Of a DNA stretch of 64,000 nt, positions 39,984 to 48,155 are shown piece after piece. How positions within the stretch are numbered: position 1 is the first letter of the stretch; each line of letters begins with the position of its first letter. The stretch lies in assembly GCA_964410625.1 (NCBI GenBank), contig CAYPHY010000005.1, positions 124,001 through 188,000 on the forward strand. Direction: 5' to 3'. Below the pieces are notes generated by a model that had not been told where the DNA came from, did not search any database, and was given only the letters and a program-made list of their open reading frames with translations. This DNA comes from CAYPHY01 sp964410625. GTDB taxonomy: Bacteria; Chloroflexota; Anaerolineae; Promineifilales; Promineifilaceae. A program made the position numbers and the translations under genes.

Positions 39984-40634
39984 TTACGAATCTTGAAAGA
40001 TGAGGCCATAGCGCACTGCCGCGCGGATGAGCGAGGCGAGATCATTTACCTCTAACTTCGCCATCAGGTTGGCGCGGTGCTTCTCGACCGTCTTCACGCT
40101 GATGTTGAGGGACTCAGCAATTGCCGCGTTTGTCTGTCCTTCGGCGATCAGCTGCAACACTTCACGCTCGCGCAAGGATACGAGATCGGCAATGGTATGC
40201 ATCGAATCACTGGGAGGGGACATGAGCAAGTTCATCACCGAGTCAGAGATGGTTGGACTGAGATAAACGCGCCCTTGTGCGGCCGAGCGCACGGCCAGCG
40301 ATAGCTCTTCGGTCACGGCATCTTTGAGCAGATACCCTTTCACCCCACGGCGCAACAGTTGATGGACCATCATGCTGTCGGCGTGCATGGAAAGCACGAT
40401 AATTTGGGTTGGCAAATTGGAGCCGAGAATGTGTTCGGCCGCTTGTGCCCCATCCATGCGCGGCATTGACAGATCCATCACTACGACATCTGGCTGTAGC
40501 TCCTGACACATGACAATAGCTTCGTTGCCATTTGAGGCTTCGCCAATAACTTGAAACTCCCCTGTTTGTTCAAGCAAAGCACGTAAGCCCTTTCTTACTA
40601 GATTGTGATCCTCGGCAATAACAACCCGAATCAT
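39984..40634 (-). CDS. NarL/LuxR-family response regulator
   Basis: 216 residues. Receiver with D54 in VVVMDLSMPRMDG and Lys in VKGYLLKDAV, then a LuxR helix-turn-helix near the end (LVSLREREVLQLIAEGQTNA, ISVKTVEKHRANLMAKL). Its start overlaps the stop of the histidine kinase by four bases, so it is the cognate partner. Output genes are unknown. Confidence 0.95.
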   Translation of the reverse strand: MIRVVIAEDHNLVRKGLRALLEQTGEFQVIGEASNGNEAIVMCQELQPDVVVMDLSMPRMDGAQAAEHILGSNLPTQIIVLSMHADSMMVHQLLRRGVKGYLLKDAVTEELSLAVRSAAQGRVYLSPTISDSVMNLLMSPPSDSMHTIADLVSLREREVLQLIAEGQTNAAIAESLNISVKTVEKHRANLMAKLEVNDLASLIRAAVRYGLIFQDS

Positions 40635-42808
40635 GATCCCTCCGTAAGTGGCGCACGCGCAACAAGGCGTGTTCCTTTTCCCGGCGTCGAATAAATTTCC
40701 AGTTGACCGTTGATCATCACCAGCCTCTCGTACATCCCCCGCAATCCCGCACCGCGATAATCATCGGCCGCTTCCAAATCAGTTGGTGGGTTGAACCCCA
40801 GGCCATTGTCGCTAATGGCTATCACAATCTCCTCTGCATCACATTGCAACTGCACTTCTATTTGCGTGGCCTGTGCGTGGCGAGTCGTGTTGGTTAGCGC
40901 TTCTTGAACAAGGCGATAGAGCGAGAGTGAGGTCAATGTTGGCAGCGGAGGCAGCTCTATTCCTTTATATAATACGGGAATTTTCGTATAAGACACGTAA
41001 TCATGGCAAAGACCGGCTAATGCGCTATCCAGGCCGAAGGCATCCAGTCCGGGCGGCCGTAGATTGTGGGCCAATTGGCGCAAGTTGCTCATCGTCTTGT
41101 CGGCCAGTTCAATCAGCATCTCCATATCCTCACGGACAGAGGCTGTGTCTTCTGGCAATTGAGAACGGAGCATCTCCAGTCCGATCTTAAACGAGGTCAG
41201 CGCCTGCCCCGTTTCATCATGCAACTCACGGGCGATGCTTTGACGTTCTTCCTCTTGAGCGACCACTACCTGGCGAGCCAGGCGGCGCATCCCTTCGCGG
41301 CGACGCTCGGCCGCTTTGCGAGCACGTTGCTCTGCTTCATACAGGTGGGCGTTTTCAATTGCCATTCCTGCCTGGACGCCCAAAATGGTTAGCAGGCGTT
41401 CGTCGTCGGCCGTAAAGGTTCCCGGGACCTGACATTGTACGGTCAATGTCCCCAGGCGGCGTTCGCGTCCTTGCACCGGAGCAACTAACAGGCAATGGAT
41501 TTGTAAAGCTTCATCAATCGGCAGGCGGCGCGAATCGAGCTGTAGGTCGGGAATGCTGAGCGCGTTTCCCAGCTTCATTACTTCGCCGATCACGCCGTCA
41601 TCGGGATCTAGATCATAAACCAGATCGTTTAGCTCCAGTCCAGCGCTGGCGACCAGCTTTAGCTTGGATGGCTCCTCTTGCAACAGATGAATGGCCGACC
41701 AATCTACATTGGGAATGACATCTAACGCAATTTGGGCGATCAGCTGCAAGACCTGGGCCGGCTCCAACGTTTCCGTAAAGGCGCGACTGATCGCAGCCAT
41801 CGCCTCGCTCTCACGTACTTGTTGTTGTAATCTCTGATACTGTCGTGAGTTCGTAATGGCAATTGCTGTCCAGGCAGCGGCCGTTCCCAGCAAATGCACA
41901 TCATCTGTACTAAAGGCGTCGGGATCACTGTCAGTCGCCTCCAGAACACCCAGCAGCCGATCTTGCCAGTGAATTGGCACGGCCAGAATGGCTTGTGGAA
42001 CGTGATCAGCCGCGCCAAGTAGTTGTGGCGCCAATGCGCGGTGGCACTGATCGCCACGCAACAATATCGGTTGGCCGCTTTGCCAAACGTCGCCGGCAAT
42101 ACCGGCATCCAGCGGAATTCGGCGGCCCATCAGTTGGGCAATTCCCTTACGGTTAACGGCCGATACCACCAGCTCTTCCTTTTCCTGAAGGAAAATGAGC
42201 ATTGCTTCTGCATCGAGCAACGGCCGCAGCAAAGCCAATACACGATCCAAGATTTGCGACAAGTCAATCGTAGCGGCAATCGTCTGCGCTGTCTCGCCCA
42301 ATGCTGTTAGCCGCCGGATGCTCTTCTCCAGTTGCTGTTCAATCTTTTTTTGCTCGGTCACGTCTTGGGCTATGCCAATTAAGCGACTAACGGTACCTTG
42401 CTCATCGCGAGTTGCTTGAGCCGCGGCATGGACAAGGCGAACCTCTCCATTAGGACGTATAATCCGGTGGTAAAAATCAAACGGCTCTCCTGTCGTGTAG
42501 GTTTTCTCGACCTGCCCGGCAACATAATCCCGTTCATCAGGATGAACATAATGTAGGAAAGCCTCATAGGTAGCGGCAAATTCACCTTGCTTTAGTCCAA
42601 AGATACGATAAAGCTCATCGGACCAGACAACCTTATCGGCCGTTACATCCCATTCCCAGTGGCCGAGTTGAGCCAGACGCTGTGCTTCAGCCAGGCGTGA
42701 TTCACTTTGATGAAGCAATGCCAAAGCCTCATCTTCTCCTTGTTCAACCCCATTTCCATGTGGGCGCTCTTTGCGCTCTTGGCGATCTTGTTGATAATCC
42801 TCTTTCAT
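40631..42808 (-). CDS. PAS-GAF-GAF histidine kinase, NarX/HisKA_3 type
   Basis: 725 residues, soluble (no membrane helix). PAS domain about 45-150 (LGHWEWDVTADKVVWSDELY), first GAF about 165-325, second GAF about 340-490, HisKA_3 with H530 in SIARELHDETGQALTSF, and the HATPase near the C-terminus (EALTNTTRHAQATQI, ISDNGLGFNPP). It phosphorylates the NarL-type regulator that overlaps its 3' end. GAF/PAS domains suggest sensing of small molecules or redox state in the cytoplasm; the ligand cannot be named. Confidence 0.95.
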   Translation of the reverse strand: MKEDYQQDRQERKERPHGNGVEQGEDEALALLHQSESRLAEAQRLAQLGHWEWDVTADKVVWSDELYRIFGLKQGEFAATYEAFLHYVHPDERDYVAGQVEKTYTTGEPFDFYHRIIRPNGEVRLVHAAAQATRDEQGTVSRLIGIAQDVTEQKKIEQQLEKSIRRLTALGETAQTIAATIDLSQILDRVLALLRPLLDAEAMLIFLQEKEELVVSAVNRKGIAQLMGRRIPLDAGIAGDVWQSGQPILLRGDQCHRALAPQLLGAADHVPQAILAVPIHWQDRLLGVLEATDSDPDAFSTDDVHLLGTAAAWTAIAITNSRQYQRLQQQVRESEAMAAISRAFTETLEPAQVLQLIAQIALDVIPNVDWSAIHLLQEEPSKLKLVASAGLELNDLVYDLDPDDGVIGEVMKLGNALSIPDLQLDSRRLPIDEALQIHCLLVAPVQGRERRLGTLTVQCQVPGTFTADDERLLTILGVQAGMAIENAHLYEAEQRARKAAERRREGMRRLARQVVVAQEEERQSIARELHDETGQALTSFKIGLEMLRSQLPEDTASVREDMEMLIELADKTMSNLRQLAHNLRPPGLDAFGLDSALAGLCHDYVSYTKIPVLYKGIELPPLPTLTSLSLYRLVQEALTNTTRHAQATQIEVQLQCDAEEIVIAISDNGLGFNPPTDLEAADDYRGAGLRGMYERLVMINGQLEIYSTPGKGTRLVARAPLTEGS

Positions 42809-43278
42809 CCGGTTTCCAATAAATTAAGAAGCGGTGGGGAATATATTCTATGAGTGCGAAGCCCCTACCTGACCATTAGGTGTAGGAGTTCAAAAATTCT
42901 TTTACAGTGGTAGGTGACGGATATAGACGCGGTTGGTGCCAGAGTGGAGATTGGAGAGAGTAGGGTCTCTGCACGCAAAAAGTAGGGAGACGCCCTATTT
43001 ATACCTTGTCCTGCTACCTCATAAAATAAGTAAGATGATTGTGAGTATACTCCTTCTATATACTTTCTTCAATGTTCGCTATGATAGGACTTACGCATTC
43101 TGACATGCGAGTCACGAATTTTGCACGCTTCTTTTGTTTATTGTCCAACCACTTGTCAATCACCTGTGTCGAACAATTATGAATTGTGAAAGCCGTGGCT
43201 TATCGTGTCTTAATTATAACTCTTCGTACCATATAACGTAACGATTAGATATTCATAGTAAGATGTCCAGAGACAACC
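42809..43278. other. 470-base gene-free divergent promoter region with CCTACCT inverted repeat
   Basis: No gene found. An imperfect inverted repeat CCTACCT-n7-AGGTGTAGG (42864-42886) lies about 60 bases before the kinase start, and TAGGG motifs follow near 42962-43000. Such spaced TACC/GGTA sites are compatible with NarL-type regulator binding and autoregulation. A GGACTTACGCAT stretch (about 43087) resembles one near 11066. Confidence 0.4.
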
Positions 43279-44172
43279 ATGATTGACCTTATTAAGCAAA
43301 CAATCCGTGAGTGGCAAGAAGATAAGGCCTCGCGATTGGCGGCCGCTCTTGCCTATTATACTGTATTTTCGTTGCCGCCGTTACTTATTATCGCTTTGGC
43401 CGTAGCCGGTCAGTTTTATGATCGCGCGGCCGCCCAAGAACAGCTTTTGGGCCAGGCGGAGCAATTGGTGGGTGAAGCGGGTGCGACGGCAATCAGCGAC
43501 ATCCTGAGCAGTGCCAGCGAGCCGGGAGGGACGGCCATCGCCACCATCATCAGTGTGGTGACGCTATTGTTGGGTGCGTCTGGCGTCTTTACTCAGCTTC
43601 AGGAGGCGATGAACACCATTTGGGAGGCAGAGCCAAAACCCAAGCAGGGGATTGTACAAACGATTAAAGACCGCATTTTCTCATTCACGTTGGTGCTGGC
43701 GGTCGGTTTCTTGCTGCTCGTTTCGCTTGTGTTAAGCGCGGCATTGGCGGCCGCCAGTGAATTTCTGTCGGGACCCGCAGAAGAAACCGCGCTCATCGGC
43801 CAGATCATCAATACGGTTGTTTCCTTTGCGGTTGTCGTCTTTCTCTTTGCGATGATCTACAAGGTCGTCCCTGATGTGGAAGTCAGGTGGCGCGATGTAT
43901 GGATTGGGGCGATCATCACCGCCTTGCTCTTTACGATTGGCAAATGGGCGATTGGCTTCTATCTCGGCCGTGCTGCCCCCGGTTCAGCCTATGGTGCGGC
44001 CGGTTCGCTGATCGTCCTCTTACTATGGGTCTATTATTCAGCACAGATCCTCTTCCTCGGTGCGGAATTTACGCAGGTTTATGCTCATCAGCGGGGTTCG
44101 CGGATTGGCAATTTGGAGGAGCCGACGGCCGTTGCTACCGAATCGGCCGCTGGGGCGAAGACCACTATTTAG
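43279..44172 (+). CDS. YihY/BrkB family inner membrane protein
   Basis: 297 residues with six transmembrane helices. The first conserved stretch is EDKASRLAAALAYYTVFSLP and then IISVVTLLLGASGVFTQLQEA and TIWEAEPKP, all diagnostic of the YihY/virulence factor BrkB family (once misnamed RNase BN). VDVRWRDVWIGAIITALLF-like VEVRWRDVWIGAIITALLF and GSAYGAAGSLIVLLLWVYYS follow. The function is unclear, possibly lipid or solute transport. A cytoplasmic polar tail ends it. Confidence 0.92.
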   Translation: MIDLIKQTIREWQEDKASRLAAALAYYTVFSLPPLLIIALAVAGQFYDRAAAQEQLLGQAEQLVGEAGATAISDILSSASEPGGTAIATIISVVTLLLGASGVFTQLQEAMNTIWEAEPKPKQGIVQTIKDRIFSFTLVLAVGFLLLVSLVLSAALAAASEFLSGPAEETALIGQIINTVVSFAVVVFLFAMIYKVVPDVEVRWRDVWIGAIITALLFTIGKWAIGFYLGRAAPGSAYGAAGSLIVLLLWVYYSAQILFLGAEFTQVYAHQRGSRIGNLEEPTAVATESAAGAKTTI

Positions 44173-44203
44173 AACGGAGTATTGGGAGCGGTGTGTTCTT
44201 TTT

Positions 44204-44274
44204 AACGCAGAGATGCAGAGGGGCAGAGGCGCAGAGAGAGCGCTTAGTCTTTCTGTTCTCTGTTTCTCTGCGTT
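44204..44274. repeat. Word-iterated hairpin, ACGCAGAGATGCAGAGG family
   Basis: AACGCAGAGATGCAGAG pairs with CTCTGTTTCTCTGCGTT. It lies between convergent brkB-like and phosphoesterase genes. Confidence 0.8.
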
Positions 44275-44289
44275 CAATGTTTGGATACT

Positions 44290-45489
44290 TTAATTCCAAA
44301 ATCTTGCAATACGGTCCGATAAGCGGTTCCAGGCGGCCGATAGCCAGGAGAAGAAGCGTTCGCCCAAACCTGACTGCGTTTCGCTGGTTGTTGGTGGAGG
44401 TGGAGGAGTGGGGGTGGGCGTTGGTGTTTGAGTGGTTGCCTCGGTCGTTGCAGGTACGACCTCAGGCGTAGCGCTCTCAGTCGCTAACAGTAGAGCAGTC
44501 GGCGTTGGGGATGTGGTTGCTGTTGGGCCAGGTGTGGAGGTTGGCGTTGCGCTCGGTACGGCGGTGGCGTTTGGTTCAACCGGGCAAGATTTGGCAAGTG
44601 CGTATTCATCAATCAGTCGGCCGTCGGCGTCGAAAAATTGCGAAGTCAGCCCGCTTTCCGTGACCGTCACCAGCATCGCGCCAAAGTCGTCGTTGTAGCG
44701 AAAGAGGGAAGTGGCTTCGGCCGGTAGATTGTCTACGTTGGCAAAGCTATATACCGCCTGCCCGCCGACCCCATTGACAAAGTAGGGGATGCCGTCTACC
44801 TCCAGTCGTTCATACACGTGGTCGTGGCCGGACAGAACAGCGTCTGCTCCCCAGGCGGCAAAGGGCCATTGCATTGGCGCATAAGAGCCATGATAGCCGG
44901 AGGCGTAGGGGGCGGCGTGGAAGAAGACGACATTGACGCAAGCATCAGAAGCGGCGAGTTGGCTTTGCAGCCAATTGCCCTGCTCTGAATTGGGTTGAAT
45001 GCCACCAGGGGTGCGATAGTCGCTGTCGAGGGCGAACAGATACACCAGCCCATAATCCACGTCATAGTAGAACTCGTTGCCGGGGAGGGTGAAGTAGTCG
45101 AGGTAGGGGCCACTACAGCCATCGGCGTTGCACTGGATAGAAGGCCAGTCGTGGTTGCCGAGGGTTGGCCAGAAGCGATTGACCGGGCTACCTGCGCCGT
45201 AATCGCCCTGATAGTTGCCGATGAACTGGCTGTAGTATCGGCCGATGTTGTCGTCAATGGTGTCGGCCGCGCCGTTGGGATAGTTGTTGTCGCCGACGGT
45301 GAGCACAAAATCAGGCTCCCAACTGGCGACCAGCGCGGCCACACGGGCTTCGTTGACGCTGTTGGCGCCGTAGTCGCCGATGACGGCGAAGCGGAGGGTG
45401 GTGGCTTCTTGGGCGGTTGTTGAGGGGGTGAGGAGGAGGAGTAACGGAAGCAACGCCCAGATTTTCCGTTTAGTGAATGATTGCACCAT
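44290..45489 (-). CDS. Exported metallophosphoesterase with Pro/Thr-rich tail
   Basis: 399 residues from ATG 45489 (the upstream TTG start is unlikely). Signal peptide (KIWALLPLLLLLTPSTTAQ). Metal-binding blocks: FAVIGDYG, LTVGDNNYPNG, TLGNHDW, VFFHAAPY and LSGHDHVYERL. This is the calcineurin-like phosphoesterase fold of tartrate-resistant acid phosphatase-like enzymes, acting outside the cytoplasm. After about residue 305 a Pro/Thr-rich stalk leads to an amphipathic C-terminus (FFSWLSAAWNRLSDRIAR). It may be wall- or membrane-associated. Confidence 0.9.
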   Translation of the reverse strand: MVQSFTKRKIWALLPLLLLLTPSTTAQEATTLRFAVIGDYGANSVNEARVAALVASWEPDFVLTVGDNNYPNGAADTIDDNIGRYYSQFIGNYQGDYGAGSPVNRFWPTLGNHDWPSIQCNADGCSGPYLDYFTLPGNEFYYDVDYGLVYLFALDSDYRTPGGIQPNSEQGNWLQSQLAASDACVNVVFFHAAPYASGYHGSYAPMQWPFAAWGADAVLSGHDHVYERLEVDGIPYFVNGVGGQAVYSFANVDNLPAEATSLFRYNDDFGAMLVTVTESGLTSQFFDADGRLIDEYALAKSCPVEPNATAVPSATPTSTPGPTATTSPTPTALLLATESATPEVVPATTEATTQTPTPTPTPPPPPTTSETQSGLGERFFSWLSAAWNRLSDRIARFWN

Positions 45490-45620
45490 GTTTGCTAAAG
45501 GCAATAGAATCTCTTTTCTCTTAAACCGGGGGATACGGGGTCACCTTCATTAATTTCTCGGTTTTGTGGAGTATAATGTATTGGGAAGAAGTATAAACTG
45601 AGACGTTCGGAGATAAAAGT

Positions 45621-45857
45621 ATGGCTTTACCAACCATTTCAAAGGAAAAGATCGTTTCGGCTCTTGACGAGTTACCGCCGGAGCAACTTGCTGAACTTAA
45701 TAATTATATTGGGTATCTTCGTTTTAAGGCTGCCAAGCAAAAACCGCGTTTGATCCAACTAGGCGGTTTATGGAAGAATCTTCCGCCACTTACCGAAGAG
45801 GATATTGCCGAGGCAAGGCGCGAAATGTGGGGTTCTCTTGGTGAGCGTGATCTATGA
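45621..45857 (+). CDS. Small antitoxin-like protein (DUF2281/VapB-like)
   Basis: 78 residues. The N-terminus ISKEKIVSALDELPPEQLAE, then a helix LNNYIGYLRFKAAKQK, fits the DUF2281-like antitoxins, with the C-terminal LTEEDIAEARREMWGSLGER typical of VapB partners of PIN toxins. An ATG overlaps its stop, but the following frame (MSQWITELVTQKFSLWTI) ends after 18 codons, so the VapC-like toxin is missing. It is probably an orphan. Confidence 0.6.
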   Translation: MALPTISKEKIVSALDELPPEQLAELNNYIGYLRFKAAKQKPRLIQLGGLWKNLPPLTEEDIAEARREMWGSLGERDL

Positions 45858-45937
45858 GCCAGTGGATTACAGAACTCGTGACGCAAAAATTCAGTCTCTG
45901 GACAATATAGAAACGGTTTGGTAGCTTGCTCAATGGG

Positions 45938-46018
45938 CAGGGATTCCGGCCGAGTATATTGTGTTGGCTTGGCAGCCACCGGGGTTGCGGCCGTATACGG
46001 AGTTTGCGGTGGTATGAA
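45938..46018 (+). pseudogene. Uma2/DUF820 nuclease C-terminal remnant A
   Basis: The frame AGIPAEYIVLAWQPPGLRPY then TEFAVV and stop matches the C-terminal end of Uma2-family (restriction-like) proteins. The rest of the gene is missing. A second fragment of the same segment lies at 46682-46752. Confidence 0.55.
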
Positions 46019-46020
46019 TT

Positions 46021-46362
46021 TCACTTCAACCAATTAGCAAGATTCGTCTTAATTCGCTTCAGCCGTTCAGGGTCAATTTCGCCAGTTGCGCCAAGTAATC
46101 TATCTGCGTTCACGACAGCCAATCGTCCTGCACGAATAACACTAACTGACTTCAACCCTGACTTGAAAAAGTCATTGTCGTCTTCCTCAATCAGTTCATC
46201 AAACCCTGCCAGATAATGGCGTGTTTGTGTTGAGATCATGCTGATAAGCCAATCGTCAAATTCCCCTGGCAATTTGGCAATGACGAGTGCCGGGCGTAGT
46301 TTGCCTTGTTCGAGATCAGTTTGCGGGAATCGAAAGAGGACGATCTGACCGGGTGTGATCAC
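46021..46362 (-). CDS. MazF/PemK-like toxin
   Basis: 113 residues. ITPGQIVLFRFPQTDLEQGK then LRPALVIAKLPGEFDDWLIS is the classic MazF/PemK start, followed by VSVIRAGRLAVVN. These are mRNA interferases that block translation. Its ATG overlaps the antitoxin stop by four bases. It converges with the Uma2 remnant A. The pair appears intact. Confidence 0.85.
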   Translation of the reverse strand: MITPGQIVLFRFPQTDLEQGKLRPALVIAKLPGEFDDWLISMISTQTRHYLAGFDELIEEDDNDFFKSGLKSVSVIRAGRLAVVNADRLLGATGEIDPERLKRIKTNLANWLK

Positions 46363-46589
46363 GAGAAAACGACCTTTAAGTCAGCCATTGTGTACTCAGG
46401 CATTGGTTCATCTTCCATGCCCTGCAAGGCCATGGCAAGCGAGAAGTCCGCCCAATCAAAATCGCTTTCCTCATCAGGCGTTTCTATCTTAGTTTTTGCG
46501 AGGAGAAAGTCCACAAAATCAAGGACTTCTGCTTGAAGTGGAGTCGGTAGTTTCCGAACGCGCTTGTGAATTTTATCAGCAACAACCAT
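46359..46589 (-). CDS. DUF2281 antitoxin for the MazF-like toxin
   Basis: 76 residues: DKIHKRVRKLPTPLQAEVLD, FVDFLLAKTK then acidic linker and DWADFSLAMALQGMEDE, PEYTMADLKVVFS. The N-terminal leucine-rich part is DUF2281; the C-terminal DWADFS...YTMADLK is typical of MazF-pairing antitoxins. Coupled to the toxin by an ATGA overlap. Confidence 0.8.
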   Translation of the reverse strand: MVVADKIHKRVRKLPTPLQAEVLDFVDFLLAKTKIETPDEESDFDWADFSLAMALQGMEDEPMPEYTMADLKVVFS

Positions 46590-46681
46590 ACTCTATTCTC
46601 CAGATGGTGGTGATTGATACCCAGTTTTTATTTTACTTCTGATTAGCTTTCAAACAAAATACCTGTTTGTTGCTCGCTTGT

Positions 46682-46752
46682 TAGAGGCAGGGATTCTGGC
46701 CGGGGATATTGTGTTGGCCTGGCATCCGTCGGAGTTGTGGTCGGTATACTGA
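46682..46752 (+). pseudogene. Uma2/DUF820 C-terminal remnant B
   Basis: GGGATTCTGGCCGGGGATAT is the counterpart of GGGATTCCGGCCGAGTATAT in remnant A. The frame reads LEAGILAGDIVLAWHPSELW then SVY and stop. The two fragments flank the MazF/antitoxin pair as direct repeats of about 75 bases. Confidence 0.5.
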
Positions 46753-46832
46753 GTTTGCTGTGACTTAGTTTGCTTTCCGCTTTGAATGTTCACGGCCGCG
46801 ACTGACCAACAAAACGATCTCATTAGGTGTTC

Positions 46833-47567
46833 TTAGGCAGTGCCGATTTCTTGAACTAAGACTGCACGCCACCAGCTGTTGTGATCTCGACTTTGAAAAC
46901 ATGTTACTTCCTGTTGGTTGAAACCCCAATCAGGAAGCTTGAAGCTAGCCTCTGAGTGTAATAAAGCTTTTGTGTCACAGTGGGTAAGTCTTACCCTACC
47001 CCCTTCTACCCATAAACCCCCTCCTTCAACTTCGACTTTCCAGTTATCATTAGTATCACCATTTTCACCTACTTTGTAAGCCGTTACTTCTTGACGATTG
47101 CTAACTGGTGATCGATTGTTATGGCTATGTAAATTTCTTCTAGTCTCCATATGTTCTAATCGGATAATATCTTTAGACTCAACTGGCTTCCCACTGTTAT
47201 ATCCCTCGCGAAAATTATGTGGTCCTTTCACGATCCAAAAATCATCTTGGTTTGATTTTGAGAAAGCTGTAACCAGTTGCTGCCTCGATGAGCCATCATG
47301 TTGATAGTTGTGATTGTGGGAATGGAGGGAGCGCCCAGTTGCAGCATGAATAAGTTTGATGACAGCTCGGTATTTGATTGGGTTCCCCGGTACATTGTCG
47401 TTTGTCAAACGTAAACGTTCCAGTTCGTTCTTTAATCCCTCATTTATTTCTTTTTGATGCTCCAATCTCTGGATCAAAAACCATATCGCAAAGCTACCTA
47501 AAAGTATTAAAGTCGCAACTATAGGTGGCCATCCAGCCCATTCGGCGACACGGTCGTAAAGCTCCAT
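46833..47567 (-). CDS. Membrane-anchored MIR-domain (beta-trefoil) protein
   Basis: 244 residues. N-terminal transmembrane helix (about 15-33), short coiled coil (33-55), then three MIR repeats: about 66-116 (VIKLIHAATGRSLHSHNHNY), 132-180 (IIRLEHMETRRNLHSHNNRS) and 188-240 (RVRLTHCDTKALLHSEASFK). Each repeat has L-x-H-x-x-T-x-x-x-LHS and later QxVTxF...W, the pattern of eukaryotic protein O-mannosyltransferase, SDF2 and IP3-receptor MIR modules that form a beta-trefoil. MIR proteins are rare in bacteria. The gene is AT-rich and free of CGGCCG, suggesting recent acquisition. The likely role is glycan or ligand binding outside the cell. Confidence 0.8.
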   Translation of the reverse strand: MELYDRVAEWAGWPPIVATLILLGSFAIWFLIQRLEHQKEINEGLKNELERLRLTNDNVPGNPIKYRAVIKLIHAATGRSLHSHNHNYQHDGSSRQQLVTAFSKSNQDDFWIVKGPHNFREGYNSGKPVESKDIIRLEHMETRRNLHSHNNRSPVSNRQEVTAYKVGENGDTNDNWKVEVEGGGLWVEGGRVRLTHCDTKALLHSEASFKLPDWGFNQQEVTCFQSRDHNSWWRAVLVQEIGTA

Positions 47568-47597
47568 CTTTCCCTCCTAGGATAAATTCTGTTTTGT

Positions 47598-47858
47598 TTA
47601 TGGCCGTTTAGAAATACCTGTCCAGCGGCGTTCGGTAATATTTAGTTCAACGCGATCCGTATGGAAGACGCATAACTCTCGCTCTGGTGCAGTACGATGG
47701 AGTTCATTGTAGCGTTTAATAGCTGCAATAGGGTCGGGGAATGTATCGAGGACTGCTAAATCTTCCACAATCCGTTTACCCCCTTCAGTATGCGCCTGTA
47801 TGGCCTCAGGCAGCAACCATTGATGGCGACATTGACGGCGTATGTTTTCCCAGGTCAT
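47598..47858 (-). CDS. Small conserved hypothetical protein
   Basis: 86 residues from ATG 47858 (frame open 17 codons further). TWENIRRQCRHQWLLPEAIQ, then RIVEDLAVLDTFPDPIAAIK, ERELCVFHTDRVELNITERR. Proteins like this occur next to retropepsin-like aspartic protease genes in other bacteria, but none is adjacent here. Function unknown. The following 47859-48155 stretch has only repeats. Confidence 0.55.
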   Translation of the reverse strand: MTWENIRRQCRHQWLLPEAIQAHTEGGKRIVEDLAVLDTFPDPIAAIKRYNELHRTAPERELCVFHTDRVELNITERRWTGISKRP

Positions 47859-48011
47859 AATACCTCTTAAATTTGCTGAAAAGTCAGATCGGCCGAAAAC
47901 CACCCCCACATTATATCACACCCTCCCCGCCCTCTAAAATCCCAAGCGCTAACTCATTTCTTACACCATTCCTACGGTGGTTTGTTATACTTTCTCAATG
48001 AACCAGTAAGA

Positions 48012-48140
48012 AATGAACAATGAAGAATGAGACAATGAACAATGGTTCGTGCTAATTCGGAACGATATTGACGTGTGGAACGTATTTAATGAAGAAGATC
48101 AGCGTAAATCTGCGTTTTATCTGCGTAGTCAGCGTAACGA
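48012..48140. repeat. Two word-iterated half-hairpins upstream of clpC
   Basis: AATGAACAATGAAGAATGAG repeats at 48012-48046; ATCAGCGTAAATCTGCGTTT with ATCTGCGTAGTCAGCGTAAC at 48097-48140 is the ACGCAGAT family, ending 15 bases before the start codon. Confidence 0.7.
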
Positions 48141-48155
48141 TTGAAGGAATCAATT

